Of a stretch of 64,000 nucleotides of DNA, positions 11,674 through 24,423 are shown one piece after another. Made by a program: the position numbers and the translations under genes. The notes beneath the pieces were generated by a model. The model searched no databases, was not told where the DNA came from, and saw only the letters and a list, made by a program, of their open reading frames with translations. This DNA is from Dryas octopetala (taxonomy: Eukaryota; Streptophyta; Magnoliopsida; Rosales; Rosaceae). Within the stretch, counting starts at the first letter, position 1. The number at the start of each line of letters is the position of its first letter. The DNA is taken from positions 25,757,489-25,821,488 of the forward strand of contig OY992832.1 of the NCBI GenBank assembly GCA_963921425.1. The letters are read 5' to 3'.

Positions 11674-12039
11674 GGGATTAATGTCATTTTGCTCCCCCGA
11701 CTATAACACTTGTATCAGTTTGCTCCCCAGACTTCTAATTTGGAAAATTAAGGACTCTGACTTTTTCAATTTTGCCAATTGAGGTTTTTTTGTCACTTTA
11801 CACATTTTTTATCCAAATCTTTGAGGGCAAAATGGTCCCTTCCAATTAGATCTTATCATTTTTTTCTCATGCATAATTTTTCATCTTTTATTTGTTGCTA
11901 AATTTTGCTTGATAAATTGACGGAATATCCTAAATTGGCTAAATTGACAAAGTCAAGGTCCTTATTTTTCTAAATTAATAGTCTGGGGAGCAAACTGATA
12001 CAAGTGTCATAGTCTGGGGAGCAAAATGGCATTAATCCC
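11674..12039. mobile_element. Mutator-type MITE with long inverted repeats and 9-bp duplication
   Basis: This 366-bp unit starts gggattaatgtcattttgct and ends with the near-perfect inverse ..agcaaaatggcattaatccc. The inverted repeats extend for about 95 bases each. It is flanked by the exact 9-bp direct repeat tttaatcat at 11665-11673 and 12040-12048. Long inverted repeats with a 9-bp duplication are the Mutator (MULE) signature. It has no coding capacity. Confidence 0.92.
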
Positions 12040-12245
12040 TTTAATCATTTGGTTAATGAATTTGTTTGAGAGATAAAAGAAGATGAATTGGATCTTTGAT
12101 TTGGAAGTCTTTTCTTAAATCATGATTTTATTATTTGGTTATCATGAGTCTTGAATTAGAAATATTGATTTGAGTTACGAGTTTTATAAAGTTAAATGAG
12201 CAGTTTTAAACCGTCATATTAGTACCCCCTACAGCAGGTATATAT

Positions 12246-12470
12246 TGCTCTGCACTCGCCTAGAGATGACTCGGCGGTGTATGACCAGTACAGGTACATA
12301 ATTCCTCTGCACTCGCCTAGAGATGACTCGGCGGTGTATGACCAGCACAGGTGTACATTTGCTCTGCACTTGCCTAGAGATGACTCGGCGGTGTATGACC
12401 AGCACAGGTACATAATTGCTCTGCACTCGCCTAGAGATGACTCGGCAGTGTATGACCAGCAGTTTCCCGG
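12246..12470 (+). repeat. 57-bp tandem array in LTR B2 (four copies)
   Basis: The word ctctgcac recurs at 12248, 12305, 12362 and 12419, exactly 57 bases apart. Each unit contains gcctagagatgactcggc and gtgtatgacc. A shorter-period, more diverged version lies in the sister LTR at 17340-17530. Confidence 0.95.
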
Positions 12471-13152
12471 GTACTAGTGTGGCGTGAGTTTTCAGTTGGG
12501 AAGTATTTTGAGAAAATATATTACACCAGTAAACGTTTTAAACGACAGTTTCATTAAGGCAATGTATTTTATTTTAGATATTTTAATAATTTTACAGCTT
12601 GAGAGTATAAATTGTTTTTTAGAGTTTGATTTACAGTTTTGAGATGGTTTAGAAAGGGATTTGTGAAAATGTTTTAAAACTGGGGAATTCTAAAGGAAAA
12701 AAATCAAATTTAGAGTTTACGAAAAACTACATGCTATTAAAACTTCTATGTCCACTCACTGAGATTTTTCTCTCACGTCTTATTTATTTTAAAAATTTCC
12801 CCAGGTACGAGCGGTCGAGCCAAGAAGAACGTCGAGGCACTCTGAAAGCGTGTGAAGACCTTGTAGGCTTTTAGAGTTTCCTTTTAATGCTATTTGTATA
12901 AAGATAAAATCTAGAATGGCTCTGATAACCTATGAAAATTAGTTGTATTTATCTTTGGACGGGTCTGAGACCCTTTTTGCTTGTGGTAGAGGTGGCTGAA
13001 AGACTTAGAAGTGCTTTTGACAGGTTTTGAAATTTTGGGTTAGTCCATTTTCAGGGGAGGTTCTGCCTAATTTTCGGTAGGATTTTCCTTGATTTTGGAT
13101 TCCCGCAGGACCTCTCCGGGTTTCAGGGTGAAATCCGGGGGCGGTCCTGTCA

Positions 13153-14592
13153 AGGATACACTTCTGTGTCGACAATACGTAAAACTACGTAGAAAGGTTC
13201 AAACAAACCGCAAACCTTATGGACTTGGCTCCAAAAAGAATGATCAAGTACTATATATTCCATCATAAGGCCTGGATCTGAACGCCAGAAATTGCTACGT
13301 CCCCAATCATCACTAGTAAACAATTGCTTCAGCCCTATCATCTTATTATACAAACTATCTAATGCAATATAGTTGGTAACAAATCGTGTGGCACCAGGAC
13401 GAACAATATTTCTATTGCAAATCTCACACATGTTTGCCAACAACCAATTATGGTTGTAAATATAATTTGTGATCATTCTAGCCTTTTTTTATCACACTAG
13501 CAATCTGCTCTTTCTTCCCAATCTCTTCAAACATGAGATCAATGTAATATGCTGCACATGACTTCCAGTACACATTATATCTATTCATTAACTTCTTCCC
13601 TGCTTTAACAAATGCGGAACCATTGTCAGTCACAACTTGAACAACATTCTGCTCTCCAACCTCTATTACTACATCCTTTAGTAGCCTGTACATATATATA
13701 TATATGTATATATATATATTTATGATCCTTTATGTGATCCGAAGAATCAACGGCCTTAAGGAATACTGTCTTCCCTGTTGAGTAGACCATGAAGTTTATG
13801 ATGGACAATCTGGTTGGACCTATCCAGCCAACCATCACACATGATTGTGCAACCAGTAGTTTTCCAACCGGCCTTCAATTTGTTGACATACTCTTGCATT
13901 TATTTAAACTTCTTGTCCAAATATATGTTGCATATCTGATGGGGTATTGGAAGTTCCACTCCCAATCCTGCATGCTGACATCATACCACAAAATTTTTAA
14001 AATGATGAGATGCTGCTTTTGAAGGAGGAATATTTTCATAAATGAAGAACTTGATGATCAGGCGTTGCATCCCCTCTTTGATTGATCCTCCAGAGAAGAG
14101 ATTTTTTAACACTTTTTTGGCGTGTTTGAGTTGCCTTGTACATGCTTGGTGCTAGTGGAGGTGGTGGTTGTGATTCCCTCATGCTTGGTCCTTGTCGAAT
14201 CTGTGCACCACTACTAGACCCAGAACCTTGTCCCCTATTTGGGACTTTATGTAAGTGTTCATTCTTCCATGCTGCTTGTTTGGAGGCTCGAAGTGCAGTT
14301 CGAAATTCTATTCGCTCTTCAAGCCTTATATCATCATTATGATCCTCATCACCATCATCATCATTGTCACTCTCTTCAATAAGACCTTCTCTGCGAAGCT
14401 CAGCTATAATCTCTTCAATCCGTTGTGTTTTTTTTTTGTCCTTTTGGTGTTCTTTATGTTGCATCAGTGAAGTGATTTATTGTTTCACTTCTGGTGGGAC
14501 ATTCTTCCATTGTTGCACATTATTTACAGGATCCAGACCACTAAGGTGATATTTAAGTCGTATCACTCCAGCACCCTTCATTACAAGGCCAC
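13153..14592 (-). pseudogene. hAT transposase, DUF659 part and BED-finger tail (main fragment)
   Basis: The minus strand encodes the middle of a plant hAT-superfamily transposase with a BED zinc finger. From 14592 the finger tail reads RLKYHLSG, then a coiled, acidic linker (RIEEIIAELRREGL, SDNDDDGDEDHNDD). The DUF659 domain follows with WIGPTRLSIINFMVY, NVVQVVTDNGSAFVKAGK, SCAAYYIDLMFEEIGKK and GATRFVTNYIALDSL, ending at ..VDTEVYP beside 13153, where LTR B2 begins. The C-terminal half, including the hAT dimerisation domain, is absent. It has an in-frame stop after PPEVKQ, a cysteine ligand replaced by W (NNVQQW), CAAHCIDL changed to CAAYYIDL, and a (TA)n stretch at 13691-13721 inside DUF659. 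The upstream finger continues at 20266-20339, beyond a solo LTR. It could be a domesticated gene by ancestry, but the damage argues for a plain dead transposon. Confidence 0.88.
14588..14592. repeat. Target-site duplication of solo LTR D (left copy)
   Basis: gccac at 14588-14592 is repeated exactly at 20261-20265, on the other side of solo LTR D. A 5-bp duplication is usual for LTR-element integrases. Confidence 0.9.
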
Positions 14593-14931
14593 TGTCACAC
14601 CCCAATTCGGGATTAAGAATTAATCTCGGATTAAAGTGTGAATCACACTCTAATTATAGAATTAATTTATATAACCAGAATGTGATGGAGGAAAATAAAA
14701 TAAATAAAAATAAACTTCATACTATTCTTGTGCCACAACTGGATTCAAGCTTAATTTACAAAATAAGTCGTACTTTTGTACATTACATCTTTCTTAGTTT
14801 CAAAATCAAAACTAACTCCAACTTGGTTCACGCCTACTCAAAACAACTACTCCCAGTCAGCTTCACACTATCTTTCGCTACAATACCTGAAAAGTCTATG
14901 AGGGGGTGAGCTCTAACCAACAACTCAGTAG

Positions 14932-17900
14932 TGTAACAACCCGACCCAAATTTCACGATAAATTTAAATTTTTATTCGTAATGGCCATTTAGAGGCGTAG
15001 TGAGAGATTAAATTGTGAGACTCCGTATTTTTTTTCAAGGAGTTATTCTAAATATTTTGAGAATTTATTAGAGAAATTTTTTAAAGACTTTGGGATTTGA
15101 TTTGAGAATAAAAAGGTTATGGCTTAATTTTTAATTTTCTTTTTTTAAATTGGGCTTGACCCAAAGTTGACTTTTAAAATTAATGAGCTTTTGAATTTGA
15201 CTTTGGAACCGTTGAATGGGTCTTGATTCCACGAGTTCGTAGACACGAAGCACGTGTAAATCGGAGTTACGGTTTGGGTTTTACAGACGTTCAAAGTTGG
15301 GGGCATATTTGTAATTTTTACTTAAATGGTTTTTAAAACCCAAATCACTTCTCTCTTTCTCCCCGACTTCACTCTCTCTCTCTCTCTCTCTCACACACAT
15401 TCCTCCCCGCGCATACACCCCCTTCCCAGCCACCATTGCCAACCACCCCAGCCAACCTCCAGCCAGTTTCCCGACCACCCAGACTCGCCGGCGACCTCCC
15501 CATCGGCCGGTCATCCCTTCCACTCCCTCACCACTTCGCCCAACCACCTACAAAGGAGTAAATAGCGCCGGAAGTCCCAACCACCACCACCATCTTCTCC
15601 GACCGACCCAGAACACCGACGAGCTTCCCCGATGCCAGCCCCCTCCTCCAGCCAGCTCAGCCCATGCGCACAGGAACAACCCAGAAATCGAGCTGTCAGC
15701 CCTGTGTTCCTTCCAAATTCTGGCCAAATTTTCAATGCAAATCATCCTGATTTTAGGTGGGTCTTCTTCCTTTTCCTCTGGGCTTTCAATTTCTTTTGGT
15801 TTTGTGGTTCAAAACTTTAAATTTAGGAAGTTAAAGTTTTGGATTATAGGGCCATTTCGAATTTCCTTGGGTTTCTGATTTGGGGGTTGTTAATTAGTGA
15901 TGGTTTTTAACAAATTTCATCCCTAGGAACCTCAATTGTTGTTAGAATTGAAAGTTTAATTGAATTTGTGAAAATTGTATTTTTTGGCTAAAATTCAGAC
16001 TTGGGGCAGCCACTCTGGGTGGCACCCACTGGGATTTTGAACCCCCATTGGTTTTTTTTAGGAATGTAAGTTTATTTTAGGGCAAAGGTTGAGTGAGTTT
16101 TTTATCTTGGTTGCGTTGAGTGTGGCTGGAGAAGCCGAAGTTGTGTTGGGGTGAAAATGTGAGACCTTGCCTATACCGAAATTTACTCGAAGACGAGCTT
16201 TTCGATCGAAACAAGCCTTGTGCTGGTTCCTTTTAAATTTAGGATCTGGTTTTAGAAGTGTATGTGACGTTGGATTGAGCTGCGAAGATTTTGGGGTATA
16301 AGGAGGCGTTTATGGATTTTAATTTGGGCATGTTAAAAAAATTCGTGGTCATTGAACAAGAGTCGAGTGAGACGTTAGGTTTAGCACCCACTTTGATGCC
16401 CTTGTGGCTAGACTAATAGTATTTTTATTTGTTTATTTTATAGGCGAGACTACCGTGGCACAAGACGATCCGACTAAGGATCGAAGTTAGAATTCTCGAG
16501 GTGAGTGGACTTTTGGTTTTCGAAATGTTTTGCACATTTTATAATTTAATTCTTTTCTTGATTTAATGGCGTATGGATTTAGTTAAAAAGGTTTGTGAGT
16601 GGACTGATTTTTTTTTTTTTTTTCTGAAATGTTTTATACGTTTGATGATTAAATTCTATTTATTAGTTATATTGCGTTTAAACTTAAGCTAAAAGATTTT
16701 GAGATAGAATTTGGTTTTTAAAATCTTATTTCCTAAGTTTAAATCGATGTTTATGGTTTGTGCATGACAATTTAAATAAGTTTTACATATTATCTTGAGG
16801 AAATTGATTTGAACTAATACATTCATCATGTTGGTTTATTTCCATCGGAGGGCATGTTTTAAACAAATTTGAGGAATTTCATTTATATTCGAAAAAAATC
16901 TTGTTTTAAGCCTTGAATAAAATTAAATATTTCTATTTGAAAATTGTGGTGGAAACTAAGGACTATGTGGTTTTGTGTATTCAAAGTTTCATGGATTTAT
17001 GTATTGAGTTGTTGTGGGTTGAATTACATTTATTGTCTTGGGTTCGATTGAGTTGCGAAATTTTTAAAATTTATTGGGCAATAGTGTTTATATATATATG
17101 TGGAATGTAGGTTTATGTTCAAATGTAATTTCCTGGAAAGGCCTAAATCTATATGTTTTTATGGTTTGGTTCCAACTCACAGAAATTATATGGATTTATA
17201 AGATATTTTTATTCTCGAGATATGTTTGAAATGAGGCGATCTTTGAACGGTCAAAAATCTTGTTTGGGCATGAATGTTTTCGATATTAAATGAGCAATTT
17301 TAAACCGTCATATTAGTACCCCCTCAGCAGGTATAGATTTGCTCTGCACTTGCCTATCTAGAGATGACTCGGCGATATATGACCAGCATTTGCTCTGCAC
17401 TCGCCTAGTCGGTGGTGTATGACCAGCATTATATATTGCTCTGCACCTGCCTAATCGGCGGTGTATGACCAGCATTACATATTTGCTCTGCACTTGCCAA
17501 GAGATAACTCGACAGTGTATGACTAGCATTTTTCAGCTATACGTGCACGTATAACCAGCAGTTCCCTGAGTACTAGTACGATGTGACTTTATTCAGTCCT
17601 TGAGATCTTACTTTGATTAAGTTTTAAGTTGTGATTTTTAATAATTTGACTGTTAGTGTTTTTATTTGAGGATTTAAATAGTATTACTATCTAATTTTTT
17701 TTTTTTTGTGGGAAGTTTTGATGTCTTCTGTATACTTGAGTTATTTAAAATCTATGCATTTGAAGGCTTCATGATGTTTTCGGAAAGGTTTGAAAACTGG
17801 CTTTTAAAACTAGGGGATTTTAAAAGAAAATCAAGTTTAGAGTTTACGAAAACTTCACGCTATTAAAACCTTTTATGTCCACTCACTGAGATTTTTCTCT

Positions 17901-18287
17901 CACGTCTTGTCTGTTTTGTTTTAAATTTCCCCCAGGTAGGAGCGGTCGAGCCAAGAGGAGTGTCGAGGCATTTTGAAAACGTTTGAGGACCTTGTAGGCT
18001 AGAGTTCCCTTATATCTTCATTTGTATAAAATCTAGATTTGCTCCTTTAACCAGTATAAATTAGTTATATATTATTTAGTTTATCCTTGGACGGGTCAGA
18101 GACCCTAGTTGCAGTTGTGGCAGAGGTGGCTGAATATTATAAGTGTTTTTCTTCTACAGGTCCTTTAAATTTGGGTTAGTCTATTTTCAGGGGAGGTTCT
18201 GCCGAATTTTCGGTAGGATTTCCTTTGGTTTTGGATCCTACAGGACCATTCTAGGTTTCGAGGTGAAATCCGGGGGCGGTCCTGTCA
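14932..18287 (+). mobile_element. Solo LTR B (chromovirus type), nested in solo LTR D
   Basis: This 3,356-bp unit starts tgtaacaacccgaccc and ends ggggcggtcctgtca. It is flanked by the exact 5-bp repeat agtag (14927-14931 and 18288-18292). Start and end are the pattern I associate with plant chromovirus (Tekay/Del-type) LTRs. A (CT)n run sits at 15368-15392, before a GC-richer leader-like stretch (15.4-15.7 kb). A second, truncated copy is at 10746-13152. The unit has no primer-binding site or coding region. Confidence 0.92.
17340..17530 (+). repeat. Diverged tandem array in solo LTR B
   Basis: The word ctctgcac recurs at 17342, 17393, 17440 and 17486, so the period shrinks from 51 to 47 to 46. 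The units share gtatgaccagcatt and match the 57-bp array at 12246-12470. Confidence 0.9.
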
Positions 18288-20265
18288 AGTAGGGACGTCC
18301 GACCATTTTCAGGGAAAATTGATTAAACTGAAACCAAGTGATATAACAGATGACATATATATAGTAATACTACTGATGTATGAATGTTATGCTGCACTTC
18401 CTTATTAATCCCTTGAAAAGTAAATTGCAATATATCTTCACTTCAATCACATCTGAAGTGCAATATATCTTAACTTCGATCACAACTGAAGGTGCCAATG
18501 CGCCTTAGGGTTTAGATCGCTTTATCAGTCTCTGCTGAATGGGCTTCTCTCCCTGCGCACACTACGAAATGTAAATTTAACTCTCAATCTCTTCTCACCA
18601 CTATAACCTCCATTCTGAATGAATTATGCTTCACATTCAAAGAAATGCAGATTCAGGTAATGCATTACTATTTAATATATATAATTAACTAATTCATACT
18701 ATGCTCAAGTCATTCAGATAATTCATATAATTCACGTATTAGTACACATATAATATTCTTCAACAAAAATTCAATATGATCACGTTTGCAATTAAAGGTT
18801 CCCAGATTCCCCTACCTTGAACTTGTGCTTAACTCGCCGCTACAGATTGTCCCGTACCTTTTGGTCGTCCTTCGAGCCTAAACTCATACAAGAAAATAAC
18901 AAAAACCCACAATTAAATAAAGAACAAAAGTCGCTCACTCTCTAATCCTAGTGTGTGTGTAGTGAAAATGGAGAACAAAAAAACAAAAGTCGCTGAATCA
19001 CAAGTTTGGGGCCTCGAATCGCAAAACGGAGGCCATCATCCAACTTGAAATCGAAATAACTGTGGGGAGGGACCTTTCTCCGGCGACCGGAGCCGCTAAA
19101 CACTGCCACACCCACTGAAGGTGTGTGTGGGGTTGCTAGCGGCACTTTTCATCATCTTCTCCAAAAATTCTGCAACTTTCCAGATTTTCCTAATTTTTTC
19201 TCAACTCTGCCTTAACATTTGACTTATTTCATTACCAAATGTAGCAAACTTATACTCGTTTTAAAGATTTGAAACTCGGCTTTACAATTATACAAAGATC
19301 ACTCAAAATGGACAGTTAAAACTCCAGATAATCGGCCCTAAAGTAGGAAACCCAAAAACTGCCAATTTTCCATAAAAATTCTAGATTTTCCAAACTTCCT
19401 CCAACTTCAATCATCTTCGATTATAACACTCCAAAACAGTTTCTATGACTAATAATTGATAAAATATAACTTGTACTTGAATTAAAACCAAAGAAAACAC
19501 AACAAATGGATTTAAAATCATTAACCCCAAAACTGTAATTTACTCTCTACACCCCACCCGAAATCTCCATCAATCCCCACTTAGTTCCTAGGTTGTTTTG
19601 GACACAAAAACATCTCTAATCACTAAGTGAAACTCACCAAAATCAGAAATGACCAATAAGTTAAATTCCAAAGAAAACAGAGGGTGCCTGAAAACTAAGC
19701 TTAAATTCTTCTTCCTTTTTCCCTCTTTCCTTCTCTTTATTTTTCTTCCCTTCTCTGTGTATCTATTACTCTACTCTCTCTCTCTCTCCCTATCTTTCCT
19801 TCTTCTCCTTTCTCTCTTTCTCTCTCTAGTTTTCCTTTCCTTCTCTTCTTCTTCTCTCTTCATTTATTTCTCTGGGTTTTGGGTTTTGCTGGGTTTACTA
19901 GCCAAACCCAGCCTTACAACTCAAACCAACACTCACACACACACACCACCGCCCTCTCACTTAAACCTAGCCACTACCAAAGCTAACACACACACAACAA
20001 AAACACTCACACCAAAAACACACACACACAACTCACTGGAAGTTGTTGGATGTAAGTCCAGCAACTTCCCCCCTTTTTTTTAAATTTATTTTTAATATAT
20101 ATACATACATAATGTAAATATAAATAAAATTTAATTAAATAAACACATTTAAATATAATTAAAAAGGTAAAAAATATATTATTAATAAACATATAATTAT
20201 AAACATAAACATTTTTGTTAAACACCAAAATAATTTGATCTTAAAAACTAGGTTATTACAGCCAC

Positions 20266-20339
20266 AATATTTGCATAGTGAACCTTGTTTGCTACCTGGT
20301 AATGGATCTGCATGCGCTCAAGCTAGATCACGTGTTCTC
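20266..20339 (-). pseudogene. hAT transposase, BED-finger head fragment
   Basis: This short minus-strand piece holds the front of the BED finger (HADPLPGSKQGSLCKYC). Its frame runs on into 14592 after removal of solo LTR D and one gccac copy, and back into 42419-42437 across the Athila element and one ttctc copy. A stop codon stands where related proteins have W (..DLA*AHADP). The first cysteine pair of the finger lies at the LTR D insertion junction. Confidence 0.85.
20335..20339. repeat. Target-site duplication of the Athila element (left copy)
   Basis: ttctc at 20335-20339 is repeated exactly at 42419-42423, flanking the whole Athila unit. Confidence 0.85.
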
Positions 20340-22291
20340 TATTGTTATCCTACCTCAAGTGTAAGATTGTCAAGTTTTAGTATGGAAATGAAAGTAGGGG
20401 GTTGTCGTACCCAAGAGATTGGATTGAGATTTCAACCACAAGCTAGGTTGATTTTAGGGTTATAAAACTAACAAACAACCTACTATGTACTATGCAAATC
20501 CAAGACTAAACATAATGGTATGTGCAAATGTATAGTGTTTAGTTGTTGTTTGGTTGATTGATGATAAGTAACACTAGAATTTGAAACTAACAAATGGAAA
20601 TGCAAGCAAATTTAAGTACAAATTAAATTCAATGATGATGAAGGATTTGGGGTTATTAAGGGTTTACACTAACCCTCCCATGTAACAAACAATGCAATTA
20701 GTGATTATGCCAAATTAGATAGATTAGATTCCCTCCTAACTCCCGATCAAGGTAAATTATGGCACATATTCTTTCATGTTATCAACTATCCCAACCAAGG
20801 TGATAGGTAACTACCTAAGATTAATGTCATAGCAAATCCTAGGTGCATAAAGTTCTAAGGATGAGGAAACCAAGCAATTAAAACAATCCAACCAAGGTGC
20901 TTTTAAATTACCATGCTCTTGTGCAACAAGCTTTAGAAACTAAAGGTTACTAATCTCCAATTTCTACATGACAACATTTCTTATATACACAAGTGGCAAA
21001 TTCACACATACAAGTCATGATCTTTAAACTAGCATAAGAATGTATATATCCAAAAGGGCATTTATATCACAAATCACAAAGTCATTACATGGTTGGACTA
21101 GGGCTACATCCCTAGTCCCAAATCAAGAAACTACTCACTAGCCATAAAAGTTACAAACAACATCATAAATTGAAACATAAATGGCAACAAGAGGGAAAAG
21201 AGAAAAGTCTAGATGTTGAAGCCAAGCTCCCAAGGGGTGTCACTCCTCCAAGGATGCCCAAAATAGCTTCTTGTCCCAAGTGCCTCCAAGCTCCTCTTAC
21301 AATAATGGTGGTGAATATGGTAGATGGGTTTGTGATGGTGTTTGGCTTTTTGGAGAGGAAAAGTTGATGGAGGGAAGATGGAGAAAAGAAATGATGAAGA
21401 AAGATGAGAAAAGGCTAGGGTTTTGGAAGATGAAAGATGAGATGTGTGTTTTTGAGATGAGATGAGATGAGATGATGGAATGAATGATGGAATGGGTGAA
21501 AATAGAGAGGATGGAGAGGGGAGCTCGAAATAGATAGAGTGTTTTATGATTTGGGTGAGTTGTTATGTCTAGAATATGTAGTTAGGATTAAAAGAAAATG
21601 AAGAGATAAGGTTTGGTTAATTAAAAAATGAGAATATTTCATCTTATCCTTCAATGGATGATCCTTGAAGGATATTAAGATAGGTAGATGTTCTCTTTTC
21701 CTCTTTTAGAACATTCACATTGTAGTTTCTGAATTTTGCTTAGAATGGGCGAACAAAGGAGAAGGAAAGAGAGCATGTGATAGGCAATTACCTAAAATGG
21801 AAAGATGCCTTGGGACCACTTTGTCCTTTTGCTGACAAGATTTCTGAGCTGTCTTTGTAGACCAATTTGAAGGTCTTAACCAACCCAAAAATTTACGTTT
21901 TATATATCAATAGAAAGCCCTGAATGTCTTCTTTTCAACCATATATTATATGCCTTAATCGAAGCTCGAACAAAAACGTTATGCCCCACACAATGCAGCT
22001 GACTCAATTCATCTTGGGTGCAGTTTTGGACTGACTTTGAAATTCAAAATGAACACCTTAAAAGTCTTCAAATGTCACGAAATTTAACCTGGAATAACTT
22101 CAAGGTGTTAGCTTCTATCTCCAATTGAATTCATGTCAAAATCTATTAAGGAGAATAAGGGTGAAATTTCTCATTTTATTGCGCGGAAGCCAAAAACACA
22201 AAACTAAATTAAATTTAAAGCTTTTAATCAAATGAACTCACAAAAACTAAGTAAGAGAAATATAAAAGGATGTGAATTTATGAGCATATCA
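20340..22291 (-). repeat. Athila 3' LTR
   Basis: On the element strand it starts TGATATGCTCATAAATTC at 22291 and ends ..GGATAACAATA at 20340. Near-copies lie at 38626-42418 (the other LTR) and 49225-51059 (a related solo LTR). Confidence 0.88.
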
Positions 22292-23811
22292 AATACCCCC
22301 AAACTTAGGTTTTGCTCGTCCTCGAGCAAACAAAACACACAATAAAGAAAAATACAAGATAGGGCTATGAATTTCATAAGCACAAAATATTTCCTAGATT
22401 TTTCTCTAATGCTAATAACAAGACATGAAACACATGCTTGAGTGAGTGTGTGCACTATAAACCATATGTCAATTCAATGCATTCACAAGATATGCAATTC
22501 AAACTTGGACAACCAAACACTCATTGAAATGCTCTCTATTTTCACACAAGTCTTTAAGGGTTAGTGTATGCACTCAATGTAATAATGTGCATATGCCTCC
22601 ATATGCTTGCTACTCAATCTCATCTCCACTAGTCATGCACAAAATATCTTGAATCAAAACGACTTTTATTAGGTTGTAATGGGGTTTAGGGTGAGGGGTT
22701 AAAGAAATGAAAATGAAAGGTTATCACAAATTCTAAGTAAACATAATGAGCAATTCTCTTGTTGAGATTTAAGAACTTTAAGGACTTTAAGATGCTTGCC
22801 AAAACTCAACCCTCAAACCATTCCCCCAAACTTAAACTAAAAACACTTTTTATTTCTTGAATAAATTTTTCTTTTTTTTATTCAATCCTTTCAAGTCAGA
22901 CATGCAATTGTATTATCAAAGTTATCACATCCATACTCTGTTTGACAGTTGGACATGCAATCACAATCACACCTTTTTTTTTTTTTTTTTTGTATACATA
23001 GAACAACCTCACACTTGTCTTTCCCAAAACCCCCAAACTTATTTCTTTGCAAGCACCTTAACATAACTCAATCTCATATTGCTCACTAGTTAGGTTGGAA
23101 AGGGTAAGACTAGTGTTTAAGCAAAAGGGTAAGACATTTGTAGTGGAAAGAAATGAAAGGCTAAAATAAAGGCACAAAATGGCAATCTAATGGATATAAC
23201 ATATTTAGGGATCATACTCATTTGGCCATGGTGGATTCCTAATGCCTATATCATTTCCAAGATGCATTCATACATGACACAAAGCTTTGAGAGATATTAA
23301 GCAAGTTCTAGAGATGCAATATGCACAAGATTGATCACACAAGAAGAACAAAGTGCTAAGAACAATATATGCACTTCCATTAGGCTCAAAACTCACATAT
23401 ATGGCATAATTGGTTCACACAAATCTTACTATGCTTCTCTCATTACAATGCACCAAATTGACAAAGTTTGTGTAAATATATTCAAATAAGGTCTCATAAC
23501 TCACTATTAACAAGAGAGGAACTTCTAAGATCTCAACATGCTCATTCTCTTCTTAGCCCTTATTAAACAACAAAAATTAAAAATTTTTAACAAAAGTTAT
23601 CTTTCCCCCACACTTGAATTTAACATTGTCCTCAATGTTAAAAAGTGACTTTGAAAGTTTTCCATGAAAAATTCATGCATGGGGTGAAAGATAAACAACA
23701 CACAACACAAAACACAACAATACAAACAATAAAGCAAAAATAAAGAAACTAAAAACAAGGTGAGGATCATGAAAAACTCCCCCTTGTAGACCTCCAACAC
23801 TTGGGTTGCCT
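22292..23811 (-). other. Athila 3' spacer with polypurine tract
   Basis: Next to the LTR the element strand reads CCTAAGTTTGGGGGTATT (22292-22309), the expected Athila polypurine tract. The rest is about 1.5 kb of AT-rich sequence with no recognisable gene; the small frames here are chance. The env-like frame that some Athila members carry in this position is not visible. Confidence 0.75.
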
Positions 23812-24348
23812 TTATAGTGCACAAGGAGCATCCTTAAAGTAAAAGACTTCCTCTTCTTCATTGAAGCTAGCAGAGAAGTAGAGCTTCAAACGGTGACCAT
23901 TCACTTTGAACACATCCTCACTCTTCATGTTCTTGATTTCAATGGCTCCATGGGGAAAGACTTGAACTACTTGAAATGGACCACTCCATCTTAATCTAAG
24001 TTTGCCCAGAAACAACTTTAATCTTGAATTGTAAAGAAGCACAAGTTGGTTTGGCTTAAAATTCTTCTTCACAAGCTTCTTATCATGGTATGCTTTGGTT
24101 TTCTCCTTGTATAACTTGGCATTCTCATATGCCTCATACCTAAACTCATCAAGCTCACAAAGATCAAACTTCCTCTTCTCACCGGCCTTGATAAAGTTAA
24201 AATTCAATTTCTTAAGTGCCCACAAAGCCTTGTGTTCAAGTTCCACGGGTAGATGACATGTCTTCCCATACACAAGCCTATAAGGTGACATTCTCAAAGG
24301 TGTCTTGAATGCCGTTCTATATGCCCACAAAGCATCATTCAACTTCAA
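23812..24348 (-). pseudogene. Athila integrase C-terminal part
   Basis: A minus-strand remnant with [39 protein letters not shown] and the C-terminal barrel-like [20 protein letters not shown] and VNGHRLKLY. These are typical of the integrase end in Athila elements. It is separated from the integrase core at 34.4-35.0 kb by the nested copia element. Confidence 0.88.
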
Positions 24349-24423
24349 ACTTCAATCATTTCTTGAAGTGTTCACCATCTTCTCTAAGATATGTTTGATC
24401 TCCCTATTTGAAATCTCAATTTG

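Larger units (their letters stand above)
10746..13152 (+). mobile_element. Chromovirus-type LTR, family B (partial copy, B2)
   Basis: From about 10.77 kb the sequence follows the solo LTR at 14932-18287, including 'gtagggccatttcg', the tandem array, 'gtccactcactgagatttt', 'gcggtcgagccaaga' and the terminal ..ggcggtcctgtca at 13140-13152. Next to it a 25-bp unit (aatttgaacatttagaaactt) is tandemly duplicated at about 10750-10798. Its right end abuts the hAT transposase remnant. The left end is missing. It carries a Mutator-type MITE. Confidence 0.8.
14593..20260 (-). mobile_element. Solo LTR D of a gypsy element, interrupted by solo LTR B
   Basis: On the minus strand this LTR starts TGTAATAACCTAG at 20260 and ends GGGGTGTGACA at 14593, both typical plant gypsy LTR ends. 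The flanks are the exact 5-bp duplication gccac. Excluding the nested LTR B and its duplication, it is about 2.3 kb. The CT-rich stretch at 19.74-19.86 kb and the open frame over it are low complexity, not a gene. No internal region remains, which is what recombination between two LTRs leaves. Confidence 0.88.

Noticed and set aside
12246-12470. Regular 57-bp repeats, superficially CRISPR-like
   Set aside because: The whole unit is repeated, there are no unique spacers, and it lies in a plant LTR. It is an ordinary tandem array.
13153-14592. A domesticated host gene with BED and DUF659 domains
   Set aside because: Stops, altered key residues, a missing C-terminal half and multiple insertions argue for a dead hAT copy.
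19649-20083. 144-residue plus-strand frame
   Set aside because: It is translated CT- and AC-rich low-complexity DNA inside solo LTR D.
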